Source: a bacterium (GTDB lineage Bacteria; Vulcanimicrobiota; Vulcanimicrobiia; Vulcanimicrobiales; Vulcanimicrobiaceae). From it: a DNA stretch of 64,000 nucleotides. The stretch is taken from positions 119,602 to 183,601 of the forward strand of contig JAJYFL010000006.1 of the NCBI GenBank assembly GCA_021790935.1. Direction: 5' to 3'. Numbering within the stretch: the first letter of the stretch is position 1; every line of letters starts with the position of its first letter. Both the position numbers and the translations under genes were made by a program. The notes beneath the pieces were generated by a model. That model saw nothing but the letters and a program-made list of their open reading frames with translations, was not told the DNA's origin and did no database searches. Shown in pieces: positions 26,524-35,425 of the stretch.

Positions 26524-28091
26524 ACCGTCATCGGAAGATCGTCGACGAACTTCACGTAGTACGGAATCTTATAGTGCGCGATCTTGCCGGCGCAGTGGGC
26601 TTTGATCTCGTCCGCCGTCAACGCAGCGCCCTCGGCCACGACGACCCACGCACAGATCTGCTCGCCGTACCGTTCGTCCGGCACGCCGATGACGGCGACG
26701 TCCCGAACCGCCGGATGCGTGTAGAGAAACTCCTCGATCTCCCGCGGATAGACGTTCTCGCCGCCTCGGATGACCATGTCCTTGACGCGGCCGCTAATGT
26801 TGACGTACCCGTCGCTATCCATCACGGCGACGTCGCCGGTGTGCATGTAACGGGCCGCGTCGATGCAGGCCGCGGTGTTCTCCGGATCGTTCCAGTACCC
26901 GAGCATGACGCTGTACCCGCGCGTGCACAACTCCCCCGGCACGCCCCGCGGCACGATCTTCCCAGCCTCGTCGACGATCTTACACTCGATGTGCGGATGC
27001 ACGCGGCCGACCGTCGTGACGCGCTTCTCGAGCGGGTCGTCGACGCCGGTCTGACACGAGACGGGCGACGTCTCCGTCATGCCGTAACAGATCGTAATCT
27101 CGGGCGCGTGCATCTCGCTTTGCACGCGTTTCATAACCTCGACCGGGCATGGCGCGCCCGCCATGATTCCGGTACGCAGCGTCGAGAGATCGTAATCCTT
27201 GAAGTTCGGCAGATTCAGCTCGGCAATGAACATGGTCGGCACGCCGTAGAGCGAGGTGCAGCGCTCGGCCTGCACCGCGGCAAGCGTCGCCGCTGGGTCG
27301 AACGAAGGGCCCGGAATTACGATCGCGGCGCCGTGGGTCACGCACGCGAGGTTGCCGAGCACCATGCCGAAGCAATGGTAGAACGGCACCGGTATGCAGA
27401 CTCGGTCGCGTTCGGAATAACGGCAGCCCTCGCCGATGAAGAATCCATTGTTGAGGATGTTGTGGTGCGAGAGCGTAGCGCCCTTGGGAAAACCCGTCGT
27501 TCCGGAGGTGTACTGAATGTTGATGGGCTCGTCGAACTGCGTAAGCGACTGCCGCCGCGCGACCTCCTCGGGATCGACGCTCGCCGCCAGGACGGCGAGA
27601 TCGTCCCAGCGCAGATCGCCGGCCGGGGGCTCGCCGTCCAAGACGATCAGCCGGCGCAACTGCGGCAGGGCCGGCCGGACTTCCGCGAGCATCGCAAGGT
27701 AGTCGCTCGATTTGTACTTCGCCTGTACGATAAGCACGCTCGTGCCGCTCTGCTGGAGCGCGTACTGCACCTCGCTCGTGCGATACGCCGGATTGACGTT
27801 GACGAGAATCGCGCCGATCTTGGCGGTGCCGAACTGGGCGATCACCCATTCCGCGTTATTGGTCGACCATATCCCGACGCGGTCGCCTCGATCGACGCCG
27901 AGCGCGATCAAGCCCCGCGCCAGCGTTTCGCATGCGGAGCGGAACTCGGCGTAACTCAAACGAACGCGCTGGCCGGCGGATACGAGCGCCTCGTTCTCCG
28001 GGAAGCGGGCGGCGACGCGGTCCAGGCAATCCCCGATACTCTCGCCGATCAGAGGTATCTCGCTCGCGCCGTGAACGTAACTTACCTGCAT
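26436..28091 (-). CDS. AMP-dependent acyl-CoA synthetase
   Basis: A 551-residue ANL-family ligase that activates a carboxylic acid as an acyl-adenylate and transfers it to CoA. The P-loop-like INIQYTSGTTGFPKG, the YGMTETSPVS motif, the YMHTGDVA region and the C-terminal lysine in TGKIQKFKMRE are present. Length and sequence fit medium or long-chain acyl-CoA ligases. The acid cannot be named. It may feed beta-oxidation. Its 3' end is duplicated at 25268-25389. Confidence 0.92.
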   Translation of the reverse strand: MQVSYVHGASEIPLIGESIGDCLDRVAARFPENEALVSAGQRVRLSYAEFRSACETLARGLIALGVDRGDRVGIWSTNNAEWVIAQFGTAKIGAILVNVNPAYRTSEVQYALQQSGTSVLIVQAKYKSSDYLAMLAEVRPALPQLRRLIVLDGEPPAGDLRWDDLAVLAASVDPEEVARRQSLTQFDEPINIQYTSGTTGFPKGATLSHHNILNNGFFIGEGCRYSERDRVCIPVPFYHCFGMVLGNLACVTHGAAIVIPGPSFDPAATLAAVQAERCTSLYGVPTMFIAELNLPNFKDYDLSTLRTGIMAGAPCPVEVMKRVQSEMHAPEITICYGMTETSPVSCQTGVDDPLEKRVTTVGRVHPHIECKIVDEAGKIVPRGVPGELCTRGYSVMLGYWNDPENTAACIDAARYMHTGDVAVMDSDGYVNISGRVKDMVIRGGENVYPREIEEFLYTHPAVRDVAVIGVPDERYGEQICAWVVVAEGAALTADEIKAHCAGKIAHYKIPYYVKFVDDLPMTVTGKIQKFKMREISARELGLDGASATRPA

Positions 28092-28114
28092 GAAGGCTCC
28101 TCTCCGCGCTTAGG

Positions 28115-28969
28115 TTAGCCGCTTGCCGTAACGTTCAACGCCGGGACGTGGTCACCGTTCAAGTATGTCGCCAGCTCGTCGAGCGAGAACTGCAGCCCCG
28201 TAACGAACGGGCCGAAGGCCGCGTATCTCGCGCTCGCCTCATCGAACCGCATCTCGTAGACGAGCTTCTTGAAGGTGAGGGCGTCGTCGGCGTAGAGATC
28301 CACGCCCCACTCCCAATCATCCAGGCCCGCCGAGCCGGATATGACCTGCGTCACCAAGCCATGAAAGGAGCGGCCGATCTTGCCGTGGTCCAGCATCAAC
28401 TTCGCGCGCTCTGCATACGGCAGCGCGTACCAATTGACGAGTTCGCCGCGTTTCTTGTCCATCGGATAGAAGCAGACGTAACGCCTCTGCGGAATGCGCG
28501 CCCAGAGGCGCCCTGCGTTACGCGGCTGCTCCGCTTGTTCTCGCAGGAGTTCGTCAAACGCGGCGTCCCATTCCGGCGAATGCGGTTTGAACCCGCGTTC
28601 GCTTAGCACCGCGTGGATCTTCGCCGTCGCCTCGTAGAGGCCGAGTTCGAGGATGGAGACGTAGGAGGCTTGGGGGCGGAGGTACTCGGCGAGTTCCAAG
28701 CGGTCTACCGCGGTCTGCGCCGCTGCCAATCCATCGAACGTCTTTGCGTAGTGCGTCAGCATGAGCCCGGCCTTGTGTCCGAGCATCTGAGCGAGGCCGA
28801 CGTCCGCGTCTTCGCGCGCTTTCAGCCGCCCAAGCACGGCAGCCGCCGCGCGCCCGATCCGTTCGCGCGCTTCTGCGCCCACGCGCCCCCAAGCACGCCG
28901 GTCGAACGAAAACATCCGGTGGAGGATCCACCAGCTCTCGAGCGATTCGGGGACGTCGGGGTGGCGCAT
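28115..28969 (-). CDS. hemQ: Coproheme decarboxylase HemQ (chlorite dismutase family)
   Basis: A 284-residue protein that completes haem b by two peroxide-driven decarboxylations of coproheme in the coproporphyrin-dependent pathway. The key residues line up with Firmicutes HemQ: Y168 and M170 in CFYPM, the proximal H195 in DHGKIGR and Q208 in LVTQVI. GSAGLDDWEWGVDLYADD follows. It is longer at the N-terminus than the short HemQ. It follows panE by 9 nt. Confidence 0.9.
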   Translation of the reverse strand: MRHPDVPESLESWWILHRMFSFDRRAWGRVGAEARERIGRAAAAVLGRLKAREDADVGLAQMLGHKAGLMLTHYAKTFDGLAAAQTAVDRLELAEYLRPQASYVSILELGLYEATAKIHAVLSERGFKPHSPEWDAAFDELLREQAEQPRNAGRLWARIPQRRYVCFYPMDKKRGELVNWYALPYAERAKLMLDHGKIGRSFHGLVTQVISGSAGLDDWEWGVDLYADDALTFKKLVYEMRFDEASARYAAFGPFVTGLQFSLDELATYLNGDHVPALNVTASG

Positions 28970-28978
28970 GGTCGACTG

Positions 28979-29956
28979 CTATCTCCTGGCAAGCGCGCGG
29001 GCCCGCGCGAGCTCTGCTCGCACCTCTGCTGCAAGCGTTTCGGGCCGTTCGCGATACTTTGCCCATAATTGCGGCATGTGCGCGATATCCTCGAGCACGC
29101 GGCAGAAGACGGTGTTGACCGGCGTCGCGATCCCGAGCGCCCTGCCGGCAGAGGCGATGGCACCGTTGAGCACGTCGACCTCCGTCTGCGCTTTGGCGGC
29201 CCGCAGATCCATCAGCAGCGACGGCGGCTTGGTACCGCGCGCGTCCGCGATCCGGTTGGTGAGGATGGCGCGGGCTATAGGGCTCGGCAGCGTCGCAATG
29301 CCTTGCAGCGCGCGCACGGGATAGTGCGGCAGATCGATCGGCACGACGTGCAGGCCTGCCATCACCGCCCGGGTTTCGCGGATGGCGTGGATCTCGAGCG
29401 TGAAGACGTGGTCGAAGTGCACCAAGCGACTGGGGAGCACGTTGAGGATCGCGCAGCTCGCGTTGGCGACGACGTTGAGGGCCAACTTCGACCACTTGAG
29501 CGCACGCCAGTCGGCGACGACCTTCACCGTGATGCCCGTGCTGCCAAAGGTCGCCCAAAGCCAATTGTAGGCGCTGGCTCCCATCGGCGCGAACGCGAGC
29601 GCGCCGTGTTCGGCGGCGACGCGGCTGCGGCCATCGCGGTCGCGGTCTACCGGCGTCGTGAGCGCGGCAGCGACGACGTTGTCCTCGCCGAAGGCCGCGG
29701 CGAGTCTCTCTTCGTTGCCCACGCCGTTTTGCGGGGAGACGAAGACGCACTTCTCCGGGTACGCGAGCGCTTTGCGCAGCGTCTCGATCGCCGAGTCGGT
29801 ATCGTAGGCCTTGACCGCGACGATCGCAACGTCCGCGTCGACCGGCACGACCTCCGCGAGGTTCCGCGGCGCGTAGGTCACCTCGACGCCGATGCCCGCG
29901 AGAAGATCGCCGAGGTACGTCCCGACCGCGCCCTTTCCAACGATGTAGACCTTCAT
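28979..29956 (-). CDS. panE: 2-dehydropantoate 2-reductase
   Basis: A 325-residue ketopantoate reductase family enzyme that uses NADPH to make pantoate for pantothenate and CoA. The Rossmann motif [10 protein letters not shown] is at the start, [13 protein letters not shown] holds the catalytic lysine, and the C-terminal [26 protein letters not shown] signature is present. Paralogues with other substrates exist, and no panB or panC is adjacent. ATG 29956 overlaps the dut stop. Confidence 0.85.
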   Translation of the reverse strand: MKVYIVGKGAVGTYLGDLLAGIGVEVTYAPRNLAEVVPVDADVAIVAVKAYDTDSAIETLRKALAYPEKCVFVSPQNGVGNEERLAAAFGEDNVVAAALTTPVDRDRDGRSRVAAEHGALAFAPMGASAYNWLWATFGSTGITVKVVADWRALKWSKLALNVVANASCAILNVLPSRLVHFDHVFTLEIHAIRETRAVMAGLHVVPIDLPHYPVRALQGIATLPSPIARAILTNRIADARGTKPPSLLMDLRAAKAQTEVDVLNGAIASAGRALGIATPVNTVFCRVLEDIAHMPQLWAKYRERPETLAAEVRAELARARALARR

Positions 29957-30414
29957 GGCGCGCTGGTGCCCGTGCTGCCGAAACCGCCCTCGGCGCGCGG
30001 CGTCTGCGGCAGATCGGAGACGACCGTGAAGGCGGCTTGCGATACGGGCGCGACGACCATCTGGGCGATACGGTCGCCGCGCCGCACGACGAACGGCTCC
30101 CGGCCGAGATTCGCGAGAATGACGTTGACCGGCCCGCGATAGTCGGCGTCGATCGTTCCGGGCGAGTTTAGGCAGGTGACGCCGTGCCGCAGCGCGAGTC
30201 CGCTGCGCGGGCGAATCTGCGCTTCATAGCCGTCGGGCAGGGCCATGGCAAAGCCGGTCGGCACGAGGGCCCGCGCACCCGGCAGCAGCGTCAACTCCTC
30301 GCGTACCGCCGCGCAGAGGTCCGCGCCGGCGGCGCGTTCGCTCATATAGGTCGGGAGCGGGAGCCCCTCGCCTTCAGGAAGACGCTTGAGGGCGACCGCG
30401 ATCGTAGATCCCAT
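29953..30414 (-). CDS. dut: Deoxyuridine 5'-triphosphate nucleotidohydrolase (dUTPase)
   Basis: A 153-residue trimeric dUTPase, which makes dUMP and keeps uracil out of DNA. The five motifs are seen: [14 protein letters not shown], the uridine-binding [21 protein letters not shown], and the C-terminal [10 protein letters not shown] arm. It lies in an operon after nrdR, joining dNTP supply with dNTP clean-up. Confidence 0.96.
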   Translation of the reverse strand: MGSTIAVALKRLPEGEGLPLPTYMSERAAGADLCAAVREELTLLPGARALVPTGFAMALPDGYEAQIRPRSGLALRHGVTCLNSPGTIDADYRGPVNVILANLGREPFVVRRGDRIAQMVVAPVSQAAFTVVSDLPQTPRAEGGFGSTGTSAP

Positions 30415-30420
30415 CGCGGC

Positions 30421-30903
30421 TCATTTGGCAAGCAGCGTCGCCAACTCTTTTTGCAGGCCTTCGACTTCGAACTCGCGGTAGACGCTCGCGAAGCGAATGT
30501 AGGCCACTTTGTCGAGCCCCTTGAGCGCCTCCATCAGCTTCTCCCCGACCAGCGTCGCGGGCACCTCGCTCTCGCCTCGCGCGAAGAGATCGCGCTCGAG
30601 ATCGGCCGCCACGGACTCCATCTGACTTCCGGAGACCGGCCGTTTTTCACAGGCCTTGCGCAACCCGCTCAGGATCTTGTCGCGACTGTACTGCTCGCGC
30701 CGCCCGTCCTTCTTGACGACGAAAAGCCGCGGCGCTTCCATGCGCTCGTAGGTCGTAAAGCGATGCTTGCACCGCGGGTCCAGGCACTCGCGGCGGCGCC
30801 GAACCACGTTCTCGTCGTCGCGGGAATCGACTACGCGCGTCTCGCTCTTACGGCAGGTCGGGCAGATCAGTTGGATTGTCCCTCGTAGTAAGAAGACCCA
30901 CAT
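30421..30903 (-). CDS. nrdR: Transcriptional repressor NrdR
   Basis: A 160-residue zinc-ribbon/ATP-cone repressor of ribonucleotide reductase genes. The zinc knuckle starts CPTC, but its second half is CLDPRC (C-x4-C) rather than the usual C-x2-C, a two-residue insertion before RFTTYER. The ATP-cone is intact (LFVVKKDGRREQYSRDKILSGL). I start it at ATG 30903, giving 13 residues before the first Cys, because the promoter and purine-rich stretch fit that start. A later non-ATG start is possible. Confidence 0.9.
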   Translation of the reverse strand: MWVFLLRGTIQLICPTCRKSETRVVDSRDDENVVRRRRECLDPRCKHRFTTYERMEAPRLFVVKKDGRREQYSRDKILSGLRKACEKRPVSGSQMESVAADLERDLFARGESEVPATLVGEKLMEALKGLDKVAYIRFASVYREFEVEGLQKELATLLAK

Positions 30904-30911
30904 CTTGTGGG
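30897..30911. promoter_or_regulatory. 15-bp palindrome over the nrdR start codon
   Basis: CCCACA-TCT-TGTGGG is a perfect inverted repeat that covers the nrdR ATG at 30903 and lies just downstream of the -10. It could be an operator for autoregulation or a small hairpin that hides the start codon in the mRNA. It does not match the NrdR box known from other bacteria. Confidence 0.35.
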
Positions 30912-30918
30912 CCTCCCC

Positions 30919-30947
30919 ATTATAGAGCACTAACCTCGGCGTGGCAA
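30919..30947 (-). promoter_or_regulatory. nrdR-dut-panE-hemQ promoter, TTGCCA-N17-TATAAT
   Basis: On the minus strand TTGCCA (30947-30942) is 17 nt from a perfect TATAAT (30924-30919). Transcription should start near 30912, about 9 nt before the nrdR ATG, so the leader is very short and the purine-rich GGGGAGG would mostly be outside the mRNA. Confidence 0.6.
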
Positions 30948-31009
30948 AAACGAGCGTCTCTCGTCCCCCGGCGATGCAAGAGGGGCGGATCGATCCTGCT
31001 GCAGAGGCC

Positions 31010-31159
31010 TTAAGAGGCTGCTCCAATCTTGAACATCTTCGTGCCGCACTCGGGGCACTTTCCTTGGGTCGCCGGACGACCGTTCTTCATCGTGATCTGT
31101 ACGGCGTCTTTGATCTGTCGTTTGGTCTTGCACTTCACGCAATAGGCTTCAGCTGCCAC
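31010..31159 (-). CDS. DUF5679 small zinc-ribbon protein
   Basis: A 49-residue protein with two CxxC pairs (YCVKCKTKR and GKCPECGTK) around a QITMKNGRPATQG turn, a rubredoxin-like zinc ribbon of the DUF5679 family. GTG 31159 has GGAGG 8 nt upstream, which is why I prefer it to longer starts. The role is unknown. Such ribbons occur near nrdR and DNA or ribosome genes in several phyla. Confidence 0.8.
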   Translation of the reverse strand: MAAEAYCVKCKTKRQIKDAVQITMKNGRPATQGKCPECGTKMFKIGAAS

Positions 31160-31302
31160 GATTGATTCCTCCGAAACTGCTCCTGGCCGGGCGGTAGTTG
31201 GGGCGCTGTATTCCGAGGCGCCTCCGAGTTTCCCCCCGCCGGCGCACGCAAGCTCGGCAGGAGACACCTTTCGGCCTCACTCCGGCGCGTGATAGAGGCG
31301 CG

Positions 31303-32172
31303 ATGGAGTTGCGCCCCACGCTCGTCCCGCGCCAGGCCTTCGAAGCCCGGCGGGGCGATCGCCCGTTGCCGGCGATATTCCAGGCTCTGTGGTGCTGCGG
31401 CACCCTGGACGGCCTGCTGCGGCCGACCGTCGCGATCGTCGGTACGCGGGCGGCGACCGCATACGGGCGGGGACTCGCGCGCCGCTTCGCCTCCGAGCTG
31501 GGCGCGGCGGGCTGCTGCATCCTCTCGGGCCTTGCCCTCGGGATCGATGCGATGGCCCACGAAGGCGCACTGGCAGGCGGCGCTCCAAGCATCGGGGTGC
31601 TCGGCGGCGGTCACAGCCAGTTCTTCCCGCGCCGCAATCGAGGCCTGGCCGAGCGCTTGATCGAGGCCGGCGGCGCGGTGCTCTCGCCCTACGCGCCCGA
31701 GGAGCCGGCTCGTCCCGGCCAGTTCCTGCAACGCAACGGGATCGTCGCGGCCCTGGCGGATGCGGTCGTCGTCATTGAAGCGCCGGCGCGCAGCGGCGCC
31801 CTCAACACGGCGGGCTGGGCGGCGGGCCGCATCCCGGTTCTGGCCGTCCCCGGCGACGTCGATCGCCCCCAAGCGGCCGGGTGCCTCGCCCTTATCCGCG
31901 ACGGGGTCACGCTCGCGCGCGATCCCGCCGACGTGCTGGCGGAGCTCTCCCTCCCCGCAGCGCAACTACCCCTCGCCGCACCGCCGCGCGAGCGCGCCGA
32001 CGCGCTGGAACGCGCGATCGTTCGCTCGCTCGGCGACGGAGAGCGCTCGCTCGACGCGATCGTCGACGCGTGCCGCGAGCCCGTGGCCCGCGTAAGCGCG
32101 GCACTCACGCTCCTCGAGATCGACGGCAGCGTGCAGCGACGCGACGGCGTCTACTTCGCGCTGATGCGCTGA
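31303..32172 (+). CDS. dprA: DNA processing protein DprA
   Basis: A 289-residue DprA that loads RecA on incoming single-stranded DNA during transformation. The Rossmann-like core holds GTRAATAYGRGLARRFASEL and GCCILSGLALGIDAMAHEGAL, then the conserved FPRRNR segment and a C-terminal winged-helix (about 225-289, ALTLLEIDGSVQRRDGVYF). It is somewhat shorter at the N-terminus than the DprA of model species. I start at ATG 31303. Together with comM it supports competence. Confidence 0.9.
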   Translation: MELRPTLVPRQAFEARRGDRPLPAIFQALWCCGTLDGLLRPTVAIVGTRAATAYGRGLARRFASELGAAGCCILSGLALGIDAMAHEGALAGGAPSIGVLGGGHSQFFPRRNRGLAERLIEAGGAVLSPYAPEEPARPGQFLQRNGIVAALADAVVVIEAPARSGALNTAGWAAGRIPVLAVPGDVDRPQAAGCLALIRDGVTLARDPADVLAELSLPAAQLPLAAPPRERADALERAIVRSLGDGERSLDAIVDACREPVARVSAALTLLEIDGSVQRRDGVYFALMR

Positions 32173-32202
32173 GGCGCCGGCGCGTTCGTCGAAGGACGTT
32201 CG

Positions 32203-32664
32203 GTGAAGATTCGCCTGATAGCCGTCGGAAAGATTCGCGAACCATACGTCGCCAGCGCATGCGCCGATCTCCGGCGACGCCTGTCGGCCTACTATGCCTA
32301 CGAAGAGATCGAGGTGAAGGCGGACCGCTCCGGCGTGCCCGAGACGGCGATGCGCGAGGAGTCGCTGCGCGTTTTGAAACGGCTGGGCGAGGGCGATCGT
32401 CTCTGGCTGCTCGATCGCGCGGGGAGCCAACTCGATAGCGAAGCACTTGCCGGTCGCCTCGCTACGGCGCGCGACGACGGCATATCGCAGCTGACGCTCG
32501 CGATCGGGGGCACCTTCGGCGCCGGCGCCGCCCTGCGCGAGCGCGCCGATTTCTTGTGGTCGCTCTCGGATCTCACGTTCTTGCACGAGTGGGCGCGCGC
32601 CATCGTGCTGGAACAACTCTATCGCGCGGCGAAGATCGCACGGAATGAGCCTTACCATCACTGA
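32203..32664 (+). CDS. rlmH: 23S rRNA (pseudouridine1915-N3)-methyltransferase RlmH
   Basis: A 153-residue SPOUT methyltransferase acting on helix 69 of 23S rRNA in 70S ribosomes. It starts MKIRLIAVGKIREPYV and has the SAM-knot motifs LAIGGTFGAGAALR and SLSDLTFLHEWARAIVLEQLYRAAKI, with the ending NEPYHH. GTG 32203 has an AAGGA site. It overlaps argS by 20 nt. Confidence 0.93.
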   Translation: MKIRLIAVGKIREPYVASACADLRRRLSAYYAYEEIEVKADRSGVPETAMREESLRVLKRLGEGDRLWLLDRAGSQLDSEALAGRLATARDDGISQLTLAIGGTFGAGAALRERADFLWSLSDLTFLHEWARAIVLEQLYRAAKIARNEPYHH

Positions 32665-34336
32665 AGAGCAGCCCGCATCCCCGGAGAGCGCGCTCGCGGC
32701 CTTTGCCGAAGCGACGGCCCAAGCGATCGGAACGCGCTATCCTGGATCGCCGCCGATCGAGGTGACCTTCGAGGCACCGCGGCGCCCGGAGTTCGGCGAC
32801 TTCTCAACCAACGTCGCCTTCGCGCTCGCGCGCGCCGCCCGAAGCTCGCCGCAGAACGTCGCCACGGCGCTCGTCGCAGAACTCCGCGCGTCGCATCCGC
32901 AGTTGCACGCGCTCTTCCGCGAGATCGAACCGACCGCCGGCTTCATCAACCTTCGCCTCGCACCCACATGCTGGCAATCCGTGGTCGCACGCATCGTGCG
33001 TGAGGGCGAGCGGTTCGGCGAATCCCCCCAAAACGGTACGCGGGTCTCGCTCGAATTCGGCAGCGCCAACCCGACCGGTCCGCTGGTCATCGTGCAGGGG
33101 CGCGCCTGCAGCATCGGCGAGACGCTCGCCGATGCGATGCGCTACTGCGGCTACGACGTCTTCGTCGAGTGGATCATCAACGATGCGGGCAGCCAGCTCG
33201 ATACGCTCGGCCGTTCGGTCTACGCCCGCTACCGCCAGATGACCGATCCGAACTATCCGTTCCCCGAGGACGGGTACCCCGGCGACTACCTCGTGCCCAT
33301 CGCTCGTGCGATTCGCGACGCCGAAGGCGACCGCTGGGACGGCGCCGCGGAGTCGCAATGGCTCGCACATTTTGCCGCGATCGCGCGCGATACGCTCGTC
33401 GCCGGCCAGCGCCGGACGGTCGAGCGCTTCGGCATACGATTCGATCTCTGGCAGAGCGAGCGGGCGTTGCACGAAGAGGGGAAGATCGCCGCGGGCGTGC
33501 GGCGGCTGGTCGATGCCGGTCTGACCTACGAGCGCGAGGGGGCGCTCTATTTCAAAGCGACTGCCTTCGGCGACGACAAGGACCGCGTACTCGTGCGCGG
33601 CGACGGGCGGCCGACCTACCTCGCCTCCGACGTCGCCTATCACTACGAGAAGCTGCAGCGCGCCGACCGCGCGATCGACGTCCTGGGCCCCGACCATCAC
33701 GGATATATCGGGCGCCTCAAAGGGATCGCGGCTGCGCTCGGGTACGCCGGCCGCGTCGATGTGATGATCGCGCAGCAGATCACGCTGATGCGCGGTGCCG
33801 AGCAGGTTTCGATGAGCAAGCGCGCCGGCCACATCGTCACGCTCGACGACGTCCTCGACGAGGTCGGGGTCGACGCGACGCGCTTCTTCTTCGTTATGAT
33901 CGCGCCGGATTCGCCGCTCACGTTCGATCTCGCGCTGGCGCGAGAAAAGAGCAACGACAACCCGGTGTACTACGTGCAATACGGACACGCCCGCATCGCA
34001 TCGGTGTTCGATAAGGCTACGGCGTCCGACGTCGCTGCCGCACGCGCCGGGACGTCCCTATCAACGCTCGAGCATCCGGCCGAGATCGCGCTCGCCCGGC
34101 GGCTCGCCGAACTGCCGAAGATCGTGCGCAACGCCGTCGACCATCTCGCACCTCACCGCCTGACGCGCTACGCGCGCGACGTCGCCTCGGATTTCCACCA
34201 GTTCTACACCGAGTGCAAGATCCTCACCGACGACCGCGAACGGCGCCTCGCCCGCCTCGCCCTATGCCAGGCAACGAAGAACGTGCTGGCGCGCGTGCTC
34301 GAGATCTTAGGAGTGAGCGCGCCCGAGTCAATGTAG
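32645..34336 (+). CDS. argS: Arginyl-tRNA synthetase with altered HIGH motif
   Basis: A 563-residue class I synthetase that charges tRNA-Arg. The additional N-terminal domain is seen (FGDFSTNVAFALA), the KMSKR-type loop is VSMSKRAG and the C-terminal anticodon-binding domain ends with NVLARVLEILGV. The HIGH signature, usually HVGH after ANPTGPL, reads VIVQ at 148-151. Some ArgRS lineages lack the histidines there, so I still expect activity. The end overlaps the convergent AI-2E family gene by 9 nt. Confidence 0.92.
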   Translation: MSLTITEEQPASPESALAAFAEATAQAIGTRYPGSPPIEVTFEAPRRPEFGDFSTNVAFALARAARSSPQNVATALVAELRASHPQLHALFREIEPTAGFINLRLAPTCWQSVVARIVREGERFGESPQNGTRVSLEFGSANPTGPLVIVQGRACSIGETLADAMRYCGYDVFVEWIINDAGSQLDTLGRSVYARYRQMTDPNYPFPEDGYPGDYLVPIARAIRDAEGDRWDGAAESQWLAHFAAIARDTLVAGQRRTVERFGIRFDLWQSERALHEEGKIAAGVRRLVDAGLTYEREGALYFKATAFGDDKDRVLVRGDGRPTYLASDVAYHYEKLQRADRAIDVLGPDHHGYIGRLKGIAAALGYAGRVDVMIAQQITLMRGAEQVSMSKRAGHIVTLDDVLDEVGVDATRFFFVMIAPDSPLTFDLALAREKSNDNPVYYVQYGHARIASVFDKATASDVAAARAGTSLSTLEHPAEIALARRLAELPKIVRNAVDHLAPHRLTRYARDVASDFHQFYTECKILTDDRERRLARLALCQATKNVLARVLEILGVSAPESM

Positions 34337-35425
34337 CGGCGTACTCGCATCGGCCACGGCGATCTCGCCGTGCAGCCACGGCGCGACGAAGTAGCGCCAG
34401 AGTATCTTGATCAACGCCGCGGCCGGTATCCCAAGGATCAAACCGGGCAAGCCGAAGAGTTCCCCACCGGCGAATACCGCAAACATCACGGCGATCGGCG
34501 AGACGCCGACCGAGTCGCCCATGATCTTCGGCACGAACACGTTGTCGCTGATGCGAGCGACCACGAACATCACGACCTGGACGCCGATCAGCACGCCCCA
34601 GCCCTGCGGCGCCGCCAGGAGCAGCCCGAGGACCGAAGCGGCCAGCATGCCGATGATCGGCACCGCGTAGGCGACCGCGCTCACCAAACCCAGCAGCAGT
34701 GCGAACTTGAAGCCGAAGATGGCGGTTATCGCGGCGATGAGGATGCCGGTGATCGCACTGACGAGCGCCTGCCCGGCGATAAAGCTGCCGAACATCTGCA
34801 CGATCTCGACGGCAAGCTGGCGCGCCGTCTCGCGCTTTCTTGCAGGGAAAAATGACGCAAAGCCTTCGGCGAGCTGGCGATGATTCAGTAGGAAGAAAAA
34901 CGATAGAATCAGAGACGACAGGGCGATGAAGAGCGCGGTCGCGACGTTCAAGGCGACGGTACCGATCGACGCGAGCGCGGTCTCGACGAGCGCGCTTAGG
35001 CGCGCGCTGCTCAACTGGCTTACGTCGATCGCCTGCGTGGGAATCTTCGCAGCGGGGAAACGCTGCTGGATATCGGTCTGTAAAAGTTGCAGCCAGTTCT
35101 GCGCGCTCTCGAGATACCGCGGAACGTGCGCCGCCAGCGACTGCAGCTGCACGAAGGTCAGCGGCAGAACGATCAGCGCGCCCACCGTTATCACGAGGAT
35201 CAAGACGACGTAGACGACCGCGATCGCCACGATACGCGAGATGCGCCGCCGTTCCAAAAAGACGACGACCGGATGAATGGCGGATGCCAGGAACGCCGCG
35301 ATCACGAAGATCGTCACCGTTCGTGGAATACGCGTGGCGAACCACAGCAGCGCGACGAGCAGCGCAACGACGCCGAGCGCGGCGAAGATCCGCCGCCAGT
35401 CGATGCCGCCTACAGGCGCTTGCAC
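34328..35425 (-). CDS. AI-2E family transporter/permease
   Basis: A 365-residue membrane protein of the AI-2E exporter family (YhhQ/TqsA/PerM type). Paired N-terminal helices are followed by a soluble amphipathic stretch (about 95-150), then the C-terminal bundle with SDNVFVPKIMGDSVGVSPIAVMFAVFAGGELFGLPGLILGIPAAALIKIL, the family signature. The solute is unknown. GTG 35425 overlaps the acetyltransferase gene by 16 nt. Confidence 0.88.
   Translation of the reverse strand: MQAPVGGIDWRRIFAALGVVALLVALLWFATRIPRTVTIFVIAAFLASAIHPVVVFLERRRISRIVAIAVVYVVLILVITVGALIVLPLTFVQLQSLAAHVPRYLESAQNWLQLLQTDIQQRFPAAKIPTQAIDVSQLSSARLSALVETALASIGTVALNVATALFIALSSLILSFFFLLNHRQLAEGFASFFPARKRETARQLAVEIVQMFGSFIAGQALVSAITGILIAAITAIFGFKFALLLGLVSAVAYAVPIIGMLAASVLGLLLAAPQGWGVLIGVQVVMFVVARISDNVFVPKIMGDSVGVSPIAVMFAVFAGGELFGLPGLILGIPAAALIKILWRYFVAPWLHGEIAVADASTPLH

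Noticed and set aside
26340..28118. 592-codon plus-strand frame antisense to the acyl-CoA synthetase
   Set aside because: The minus-strand synthetase has all family motifs. The plus-strand frame is a His/Arg-rich shadow.
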